From an uncultured bacterium (GTDB taxonomy: Bacteria; Cyanobacteriota; Vampirovibrionia; Gastranaerophilales; Gastranaerophilaceae): DNA of 11,110 nucleotides. Below are positions 1 to 5,809 of the stretch, in pieces (the first letter of the stretch is position 1; each line of letters begins with the position of its first letter). A program made the position numbers and the translations under genes. Below the pieces are notes generated by a model. The model had not been told where the DNA came from and searched no databases. It saw only the letters and a program-made list of their open reading frames with translations. Where the stretch lies: positions 1-11,110 of the forward strand of contig CACYCU010000152.1 in NCBI GenBank assembly GCA_902772945.1. The letters are read 5' to 3'.

Positions 1-1
1 A

Positions 2-87
2 GCCCTGGTGGCGGAATCGGTAGACGCGTCGGACTTAAAATCCGGTTGGAGTTAAATCCAGTGCCAGTTCAAGTCTGGCCCAGGGCA
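2..87 (+). tRNA. tRNA-Leu, anticodon UAA
   Basis: A complete class II tRNA cloverleaf is visible. The acceptor stem GCCCTGG (2-8) pairs with CCAGGGC (80-86), with discriminator A at 87. The anticodon stem 29-33/41-45 encloses the loop CTTAAAA, placing anticodon TAA at 36-38, which reads UUA leucine codons. The long variable arm has a TGGA/TCCA stem (47-50 and 57-60). The T arm GCCAG/CTGGC (63-67/75-79) encloses TTCAAGT. The CCA end is not encoded (AAT follows 87), so it must be added by the nucleotidyltransferase. The promoter lies outside the window. Confidence 0.97.
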
Positions 88-92
88 AATAT

Positions 93-119
93 AAGCTCAC
101 ATATGTGAGCTTTTTTATT
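93..119 (+). terminator. Rho-independent terminator of tRNA-Leu
   Basis: A perfect 20-nt palindrome at 93-112 (AAGCTCACATATGTGAGCTT) is followed by a T-rich run to 119. It starts 5 nt after the tRNA ends, as expected for a single-gene tRNA transcript. Confidence 0.85.
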
Positions 120-125
120 TATATT

Positions 126-188
126 AACTTTTGTAACAATTATCAAATTATTATCAATTTTTTAAATTTTAAATACTTTATATATACA
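126..188 (+). promoter_or_regulatory. Two-box upstream module, copy 1 (EF-hand gene)
   Basis: Box 1 AACTTTTGTAACAA (126-139) and box 2 ATACTTTATATATACA (173-188) lie upstream of the gene starting at 211. Both recur exactly, with the same 33-bp gap, at 8276-8289 and 8323-8338 before another orphan gene. Box 2 contains TATATA, which could be a -10 element with transcription starting near 193. No good -35 is seen about 17 bp upstream of it. Box 1 contains the small palindrome TTGT-A-ACAA, centred about 58 bp upstream of that presumed start, a position typical of an activator site. Sharing and spacing are seen directly; the promoter and activator roles are inferred. Confidence 0.7.
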
Positions 189-210
189 TAGTATATAAAA
201 GAGCTTTATT

Positions 211-1272
211 ATGAGTGTAAACAATCCAAAAACTTCATTTTTTAGCAAAGTTGGTTCCTGGTTTAACCGAAATGGGAACACCTTAGGCAAGGCTATGTCC
301 ATAACAGGTTCTACAGCTATGGGTATTGGAGTAACCGGTGCGTTTATACATGAAATGAATCACCCATCAGGCAGTATATTTGGCGGAGGATGTTTTGGCG
401 GTTGTAATCAATGGGGCGGCGGCATGTTTGGAATCCCCGGTTATATGGCAATGGATCCAATGGGAATGTCCGGTTGGATGGGCGGAATGAGTGGATTTGA
501 TTCATTTAACATGGGATTTGGCTGTCCGAGTACAATGGGACAACAAATGGCTTGGCAGGCAGGATTTCAACAGCGCATGATGGATATGAGTATGTCAGGA
601 ATGCAAAATATGTACTCCAATATGTATGGAAATCCGTACCAATTTAACAACCCATATCAATTCAACAACCAATACCAATTTAATAATCCATATCAAACAC
701 AAATCCAACAAAGACAACAGACACAACAAACAGACACTACAACAGCAGATGATTCTTGGAAAGATGCTCAAGGCATAAAAAAACAAGACTATCAAAAAAC
801 AAAACTTGAAGAAAATGCTGGTGATTCTGAAGCCGGAGGCAGATTTGACGAAAGAATGGACAAATTATCTAATGGAAACACTCCCCTCGAGATAAAAAGT
901 GATGATAATGAAAATTTAAAAGAAGCATTCATTAAAAGGGCTAAAGATACCGTTGCTTTCATAGATGACGATAAGGATGGTGTTGTTGATTTGCAAGAAT
1001 ATAAAGATGTTGAATCAAAGAAAAACGGATATGACGCAATTGTTGCCGAAAGAGGTTTTGAAAAAATGGACTTAAACCAAGATGGAGTTCTTGATTATAC
1101 CGAATTCGGTGCTACATATACAGCCTTTGCTACAGAAAATGGTGAGGTTTCAGATCAAATAACAGCTGAAAATTATAAAAAACATTCACTGCAAATGGGA
1201 GATGAAAGCAACAGCAATATTGTTAAAAAATTCTATAATGCAAGAAATTGGCTAATGGGATCTGATCAATAA
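211..1272 (+). CDS. Gly/Met-rich protein with paired EF-hands
   Basis: The protein has 353 residues and no family that I recognise over its full length. Residues 26-46 form a small-residue, mildly hydrophobic segment, but there is no classical signal peptide. Residues 56-135 are rich in Gly, Met, Trp and Phe with four Cys. Residues 142-165 are a hexapeptide repeat (PYQFNN, PYQFNN, QYQFNN, PYQTQI), followed by a Gln/Thr-rich linker to about 178. The C-terminal part has two perfect EF-hand loops: 252-263 (D252, D254, D256, G257, D260, E263) and 287-298 (D287, N289, D291, G292, D295, E298). The 35-residue offset is typical of a paired calcium-binding unit. The start has only a weak AAGAG site (199-203), but ATG 211 fits the upstream two-box module. 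The 3' end overlaps the converging csaB-like gene by 21 bp. Calcium binding is likely; location and role are unknown. A cell-surface or secreted scaffold is possible. Confidence 0.85.
   Translation: MSVNNPKTSFFSKVGSWFNRNGNTLGKAMSITGSTAMGIGVTGAFIHEMNHPSGSIFGGGCFGGCNQWGGGMFGIPGYMAMDPMGMSGWMGGMSGFDSFNMGFGCPSTMGQQMAWQAGFQQRMMDMSMSGMQNMYSNMYGNPYQFNNPYQFNNQYQFNNPYQTQIQQRQQTQQTDTTTADDSWKDAQGIKKQDYQKTKLEENAGDSEAGGRFDERMDKLSNGNTPLEIKSDDNENLKEAFIKRAKDTVAFIDDDKDGVVDLQEYKDVESKKNGYDAIVAERGFEKMDLNQDGVLDYTEFGATYTAFATENGEVSDQITAENYKKHSLQMGDESNSNIVKKFYNARNWLMGSDQ
634..705 (+). repeat. In-frame 18-bp tandem repeat (PYQFNN units)
   Basis: Four consecutive 18-bp units start at 634, 652, 670 and 688 and encode PYQFNN, PYQFNN, QYQFNN and PYQTQI. 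The first three are close at protein level but use different codons for Tyr, Phe and Asn, so the copies are not freshly duplicated and the peptide appears to be maintained. The last unit is degenerate. Confidence 0.8.
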
Positions 1273-2262
1273 TTCATCAAAATTTTTCCAATCAAATGAC
1301 TTAGAATTTACAGCTTGCAAAATATTTTGCGAGCTTAAATTTTGCATATCTTGATAAATTTGTTCAAAATTTTCCGAGGCTGTCATGGAAATAATCGGTA
1401 AATTATAATCTTTTGCAAGCTTTTCTACCTTTATATCGTAATTTATTGCACAACATTTTACCCCAAATTTTAAAGCTACAAGCAACGCGTGAAAGCGCAT
1501 ACCAATCAAATATTCAAGTTTTGATAAATTCTCAACTATATTATCTGAAATAATTTCTGTTTTGATATCCGGATTAATTGAATGAAGAATATTTTCAAAC
1601 CTTATTGATAAATCATAATCTTGAGATTTTTGTAACGAAAAAATTTCTATTCTGTAACCAGAAAATTTTGAATTTATAAGCATTGCTAATTTTTGCAGCA
1701 AATTTAAATTCATCGTTTTAAAATTTCTCAACTGAATTCCGACAGTATGAGTTTTTTCAGCCATATTACCTTCCAAAGAATAAACCGGATCACAAACAAG
1801 ATCAGAATTTAATCCCCAAGATTCAAGCAAATTTAAGCTGTTTTGGTCTCTTACTGATATATAATGGCAACATCTTAAGATATATTTTGCAAATATCTGA
1901 GCCAATTTACCTTTTATTGGTCCTATACCTTGAGCAAAAATAATAACTTTTTTATTTAGCAACACCCCAAGAGCTATTATAAACAAATAATATGCAAGAC
2001 TTTTTGAGCTTGTGACATTTTGCAATAGACTTCCGCCACCCGATATCAAAACATCAGAGTTTTTTATTACCGCAAATATATTTTTTAAATCAAATCTTTT
2101 AACAGAATTTACACCATAATTATTTTTAGTAAAATCAGGATTTTCCGAAATTACAGTTATGTCAGAGGTGATCTTCTTTAAATGCTTAAGCAAAATTGAT
2201 AAAATCGTTTCGTCACCAAAATTCCCAAAACCATAATATCCGGACACAACAACCTTAGTCAT
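1252..2262 (-). CDS. csaB: Polysaccharide pyruvyl transferase, CsaB-like
   Basis: This 336-residue protein belongs to the polysaccharide pyruvyl transferase family, whose CsaB branch moves a pyruvyl group from phosphoenolpyruvate to cell-wall polysaccharide; in Firmicutes the ketal anchors S-layer (SLH) proteins. Visible family marks are the N-terminal GYYGFGNFGDE, the glycine-rich SGGGSLLQ, AQGIGPIKG, SVRDQNS, and the C-terminal IGMRFHALLVALKFG containing the conserved Arg-Phe-His. ATG 2262 is preferred over an in-frame ATG at 2292 because AGGAG (2268-2272) sits 5 nt before it and the family core begins right there. This start overlaps the kdgK stop by 8 bp, suggesting translational coupling. 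The gene is last in the eda-kdgK-csaB operon. Its TAG stop lies inside the 3' end of the converging EF-hand gene. Family assignment is firm; the acceptor polymer is unknown. Confidence 0.88.
   Translation of the reverse strand: MTKVVVSGYYGFGNFGDETILSILLKHLKKITSDITVISENPDFTKNNYGVNSVKRFDLKNIFAVIKNSDVLISGGGSLLQNVTSSKSLAYYLFIIALGVLLNKKVIIFAQGIGPIKGKLAQIFAKYILRCCHYISVRDQNSLNLLESWGLNSDLVCDPVYSLEGNMAEKTHTVGIQLRNFKTMNLNLLQKLAMLINSKFSGYRIEIFSLQKSQDYDLSIRFENILHSINPDIKTEIISDNIVENLSKLEYLIGMRFHALLVALKFGVKCCAINYDIKVEKLAKDYNLPIISMTASENFEQIYQDMQNLSSQNILQAVNSKSFDWKNFDELLIRSH
1313..1343 (+). terminator. Possible terminator for the EF-hand gene, inside csaB
   Basis: An inverted repeat at 1313-1334 (GCTTGCAAAA / TTTTGCGAGC with one G-T pair) lies 40 nt past the EF-hand stop and is followed by TTAAATTTT. 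The trailing T-run is poor and the sequence also codes for csaB on the other strand, so this is tentative. It is the only hairpin near the end of the upstream gene. Confidence 0.3.
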
Positions 2263-3199
2263 TTTGGCTCCTAAATTTTGTATATACATCATCTTTATAC
2301 GGAATTGATTTTATCGCACCAATACCTTTCGCCTGCATGCCGGCAACAATTGATGCAAATTTAACGGCTTCCTGATGGGTAAACCCATTTGAATATGCAT
2401 GTAGAAAACCACCGTTAAAAGCATCACCGGAACAGGTTGTATCTGTATATTCATCAGTATAGAATTCGGTAAAGAAAACATTACCCTTATATCCTGTATA
2501 ATATCCTTTTTTATCAGAAGATTTTAAAATTACAGTTTGAACTCCCATATCCCAAAGCTTTTTAATAATATTTTCAGGAGACTCTATATCTAAAATATTA
2601 ATTGCATCGTGCTTAGTACTCATAAATAAAATATTTACGTTTTCAATAACTCGAAAGAAATTCTCTTTTGAAACATCGGCAGAAACGATAGACGGATGAA
2701 AATTAGGATCATATGCTGTTGTTACGCCATTTTCTTTTGCTATTTTGAATGCATATTCAACAGCCTCATTAGCAGAAGATGAAAGTGATTGAGTTATACC
2801 CGATGCATAAAATATCTTTGAATTAGAAATATAATGAGCATCTATATCATCCACTGATAATTTTGCAGAAGCAACTTTTTTTCTGTAACAAACTACTTCT
2901 TTTTCATCAACAGAAGGACGCGCAATTATATACATCCCATTTGGATCATCAGACAATTTTACCTGAGATATATCAAGTCCCTCATTTTGCCAGCTGTCCA
3001 ATAGGTAATCTTTAAAAGGATCATTCCCTACTCTGGATATAAAGCCGACTTTAGAGCCCATTCTTTGAGCGGCTACGGCTGCAGCTAAAGAATCTCCGCC
3101 ATAATATTTATACAGACATCCGGCATTTACCATTTTAGCATTTGTTGATAATTCTACAAGACTCTCTCCTATTGTAACTATATCAAGTTTTTCTTCCAT
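2255..3199 (-). CDS. kdgK: PfkB-family sugar kinase, probable 2-keto-3-deoxygluconate kinase
   Basis: This 314-residue ribokinase/PfkB-family kinase probably phosphorylates 2-keto-3-deoxygluconate at C6 to give KDPG. Seen in the sequence: an N-terminal IVTIGESLVEL strand-loop, the PfkB signature 1 region at 34-66 (GGDSLAAAVAAQ and FISRVGNDPF), and the C-terminal signature 2 DTTCSGDAFNGGF at 253-265, with D259 as the expected catalytic base. Cys-Ser replaces the usual Gly-Ala in the anion-hole motif (DTxGAGD). The KDG assignment rests mainly on the neighbour: eda ends one base before this ATG. AAGGAA (3205-3210) inside the end of eda serves as ribosome binding site. The csaB-like gene overlaps its stop by 8 bp. 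Another ketose or fructose kinase is possible; the PfkB family itself is certain. Confidence 0.85.
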   Translation of the reverse strand: MEEKLDIVTIGESLVELSTNAKMVNAGCLYKYYGGDSLAAAVAAQRMGSKVGFISRVGNDPFKDYLLDSWQNEGLDISQVKLSDDPNGMYIIARPSVDEKEVVCYRKKVASAKLSVDDIDAHYISNSKIFYASGITQSLSSSANEAVEYAFKIAKENGVTTAYDPNFHPSIVSADVSKENFFRVIENVNILFMSTKHDAINILDIESPENIIKKLWDMGVQTVILKSSDKKGYYTGYKGNVFFTEFYTDEYTDTTCSGDAFNGGFLHAYSNGFTHQEAVKFASIVAGMQAKGIGAIKSIPYKDDVYTKFRSQND

Positions 3200-3200
3200 A

Positions 3201-3809
3201 TTAGTTCCTTAAATCACTTACTACCTTTTTAGCCTTTGCTGTAATTTCAGATAATGACAAACCATCATAAAAGTCTCTGCCAACGCCAACTGCCTTTGCG
3301 CCTTTATCAATATAGGACTTTACTTCACTTAATTTAACATTTCCTAAAGGCATAATATTTAAAAATGGCATAGGCCTTAATAAATCTTCTAAATACATTA
3401 GTCCGCCCATAGCCGTTATAGGATATATTTTTATTAAAGGAGTTCTGGCCTTCCAAGCCTCATATGCTTCATTTGCTGTTGATGTACCTGCTATAAATGG
3501 AATCCCTTTGTCTTTAGACAATTTTACAAGATTCATAGAAAAAATTGGAGAAGACAAAACCTTGGCACCGGATAAAATTGCAGCTTCAGCCTGAGTTGCT
3601 GTTATAACACCGCCGGCACAAACATTTGCAAACTTACTAACTTCTTCGACAGCTTTGAATATTGTCGGATTTTCTATACTTATTTCCATTATTTTGATTC
3701 CGCCATCATATAGAGCCTTTGCGATATCTATGGCATGAGAGCAATCTTTACTTCTTATTATAGGAAAAATTTTCTCCTCTGAAATCTGTTTTATTAAATT
3801 TTCTGACAT
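3201..3809 (-). CDS. eda: 2-dehydro-3-deoxyphosphogluconate aldolase (KDPG/KHG family)
   Basis: This 202-residue class I aldolase has the normal family length and cleaves 2-keto-3-deoxy-6-phosphogluconate to pyruvate and glyceraldehyde-3-phosphate. The Schiff-base lysine is K127 in LIKIYPIT (family pattern KxFPA). E42 in IMEISIEN matches the catalytic Glu of E. coli Eda. R19 in FPIIR and the CAGGVIT strand are also family marks. The Arg of the E. coli motif EVTLRT is not conserved: the strand reads EISIENP, closer to the EIPLNSP form of galactonate-pathway aldolases, so KDPGal activity is possible. ATG 3809 has AAGGA at 3816-3820, 6 nt upstream. It is the first gene of the minus-strand operon, with kdgK one base after its stop. 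Together they form the lower Entner-Doudoroff or uronate-breakdown pathway in the cytoplasm. Confidence 0.9.
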   Translation of the reverse strand: MSENLIKQISEEKIFPIIRSKDCSHAIDIAKALYDGGIKIMEISIENPTIFKAVEEVSKFANVCAGGVITATQAEAAILSGAKVLSSPIFSMNLVKLSKDKGIPFIAGTSTANEAYEAWKARTPLIKIYPITAMGGLMYLEDLLRPMPFLNIMPLGNVKLSEVKSYIDKGAKAVGVGRDFYDGLSLSEITAKAKKVVSDLRN

Positions 3810-3832
3810 ACACTATCCTTTTTTCAAAATTT

Positions 3833-3861
3833 ATTATATCATAAAATAACGGGGATATTAA
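3833..3861 (-). promoter_or_regulatory. Probable sigma70-type promoter for eda-kdgK-csaB
   Basis: On the minus strand the 53-bp divergent gap carries a consensus -10 TATAAT (3833-3838). Seventeen bp upstream is a weak -35, TTAATA (3856-3861). The -35 overlaps the start of the divergent cyclase gene's ribosome-binding region, so the two directions may affect each other. Confidence 0.5.
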
Positions 3862-3862
3862 A

Positions 3863-5794
3863 ATGAAAATATTTAAAGGAAAAGCTTTCTTTTTTAAATC
3901 AATATTATTGCATATATTTTTAGTATCAATTATAGCTTTAATTTCAATTACTTTCTGGGAAAACCCTGTATATGATTTTTTTGTGCATAGTGTTGTTAAC
4001 AGAGGACAACACGGGTCAAATAATATACAACTGGTAATGATTGATAACAAATCTATCGATGTATACCGCTGGCCTTGGGCAAGATCACTTTATGCTGAAA
4101 TTATTGATTATTTTCACCAGTATACAAAAGCAAAAGTTATCGTATTTGATGCTATTGTCACAAATTTAGATACATCAAACACGCCTTCTTCTGACAAAAT
4201 ATTTTTTGATACCGTAAAAAATGTTCCAAATTTTATAGGCGGATACATGTTCCAAACAGGAATATCGAATGACAGCAGTATTTCGGATGAAAAGTTTAAC
4301 AACAAATTTAAATATAATATCACAGACAAATATCCAAAATCACAAAACAATATTGATATATACAAAAGCATTAGTGCATATCCTGAAGCATATTACAACG
4401 CAATAAAACACACTGGGAGTGTCAATTTCATAACTGACCGTGTTGACGGAGTTCTCAGAAAATCAAGTGATTTACTGTATTACAAAGGCAAATTATATCC
4501 ATCTTTATCACTGGTTTCATACATGTTTTTATACAACAACATTGAGATAGAAGATAATTGCCTTGTAGATGAACACGGTCTAAAACTACCAATAAAAAGA
4601 ACTTCGTACGATATTAATCATAATATTAAATTTTACAAACAACATAATGAATCTTTATACACTCATAACAAATATTCTGCTATTGATATTATAGATTCAT
4701 ACAGACAAATTAAAGCTGGCAAAAAACCTCTAATTGATCCGAAAAATTTTGACGGCAAAATTATAATTATAGGTGCAAATGCCATGAACGCAGAAGATGT
4801 ACTACACACACCTATTTCTTTAAAGCAGCCCGGAGCGGATGTCCAAGCTACAGTTATTGATAACTTTTTAAACAACGATTATATATTACCGTTTACAACA
4901 CTGCAAAATATCTCCGTAATTATCACACTTTGTATAATAACATTTATAATCATTAGCATATTACCATTTTTGCCATCACTTTTGGGGCTAATAGGAATTG
5001 CAATAATTTATATCGTAATATGTGCAATTTTATTCAATCATGATATTGCACCATATGTAATAACTCCTTTGGCCGCTCAATTAAGCACCATGATTTTCGG
5101 ATATTCATACAGATTTATTTTGGAAGGAAGAAACAAAGAAAAAATTAAAAATGCTATGGGAAAATACCTTTCCCAAGATATAATGAAGAATGTTGTCCAA
5201 AATATAGATGATGTAAAACTTGGAGGGAAAAAAGCCACTGTAACTGTCTTATTCTCGGACATAAGAGGATTTACAAGTATGAGTGAAAATATGACAGCAG
5301 AAGAAGTTTCTGTCATTTTAAACGAATATTTTTCAGAAATGGAACCAATAATCTCCAAATATAATGGCGTAATTAATAAATTTATCGGTGACGCTGTTAT
5401 GGCAATATTCGGAGAACCAATTCAAGATATAAACCATGCCCAAAACGCTGTAAAATGTGCATACGAAATGCTAAAAAAAGTTGAGCAGCTGAGAGAAAAA
5501 TGGCTGCTTGAGGGGAAACCCAAAATTGAAATCGGTATAGGCATAAATACCGGCGAAGCTTTTGTAGGAAACATCGGTTCAGAAAAGCGTCTTGAATATA
5601 CAGTTATCGGAGATACAGTTAATATCGCAAGCCGTATCGAAGGATACAACAAAGTCTACAAAACTAATTTATTAATAAGCAGCTCAACATACACTCATGT
5701 AAGTGATATTGTTGATGTTATAAAAATAGCAGACGTAACGATAAGAGGTAAGTCTAAAAAAATGGATATCTATGAAGTTTTACGTCTTAGCTAA
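3863..5794 (+). CDS. CHASE2-sensor class III adenylate cyclase
   Basis: The protein has 643 residues. After one membrane segment (11-31) comes a large extracytoplasmic CHASE2 domain (about 32-340; IQLVMIDNKSID and RWPWARSLYAEIIDYF are characteristic). Three membrane helices follow (about 347-370, 372-392, 395-417), then a cytoplasmic class III nucleotide cyclase domain (about 455-640). Catalytic residues are all present: metal-binding D466 (FSDIRGF) and D510 (KFIGDAVMAIFG), purine-selecting K506 and T580 (EYTVIGD), and transition-state N587 and R591 (NIASR). Lys/Thr is the class IIIb adenylate-type pair, so ATP to cAMP is expected. Its ligand is unknown. The ATG has a short GGGGA site 8 bp upstream. 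It lies divergent from eda and 15 bp before recG, probably in one transcript. Guanylate activity is unlikely given K506. Confidence 0.93.
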   Translation: MKIFKGKAFFFKSILLHIFLVSIIALISITFWENPVYDFFVHSVVNRGQHGSNNIQLVMIDNKSIDVYRWPWARSLYAEIIDYFHQYTKAKVIVFDAIVTNLDTSNTPSSDKIFFDTVKNVPNFIGGYMFQTGISNDSSISDEKFNNKFKYNITDKYPKSQNNIDIYKSISAYPEAYYNAIKHTGSVNFITDRVDGVLRKSSDLLYYKGKLYPSLSLVSYMFLYNNIEIEDNCLVDEHGLKLPIKRTSYDINHNIKFYKQHNESLYTHNKYSAIDIIDSYRQIKAGKKPLIDPKNFDGKIIIIGANAMNAEDVLHTPISLKQPGADVQATVIDNFLNNDYILPFTTLQNISVIITLCIITFIIISILPFLPSLLGLIGIAIIYIVICAILFNHDIAPYVITPLAAQLSTMIFGYSYRFILEGRNKEKIKNAMGKYLSQDIMKNVVQNIDDVKLGGKKATVTVLFSDIRGFTSMSENMTAEEVSVILNEYFSEMEPIISKYNGVINKFIGDAVMAIFGEPIQDINHAQNAVKCAYEMLKKVEQLREKWLLEGKPKIEIGIGINTGEAFVGNIGSEKRLEYTVIGDTVNIASRIEGYNKVYKTNLLISSSTYTHVSDIVDVIKIADVTIRGKSKKMDIYEVLRLS

Positions 5795-5809
5795 ATTTAA
5801 ATAATAACC

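Noticed and set aside
93..112. Palindrome with TCACATATGTGA resembling a CRP-type cAMP receptor site, tempting because an adenylate cyclase is nearby
   Set aside because: The half-sites are in the opposite order to the CRP consensus (TGTGA-N6-TCACA), and the position after a tRNA with a T-run fits a terminator.
634..705. Possible CRISPR-like or MITE repeat
   Set aside because: The 18-bp units are in-frame with no spacers and encode a regular hexapeptide, so this is a protein repeat.
595..795. Minus-strand hydrophobic reading frame opposite the EF-hand gene
   Set aside because: It is the reverse complement of the low-complexity Gln/Asn-rich coding region; its Leu/Ile/Val-rich translation is an artefact, with no ribosome site seen.
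2263..2292. Longer CsaB-like protein starting at 2292
   Set aside because: AGGAG at 2268-2272 points to ATG 2262, and the extra residues precede the family core without resembling it.
3748..4050. Minus-strand frame spanning the eda-cyclase gap
   Set aside because: It overlaps both strong genes and the divergent promoter region and has no recognisable protein motif.
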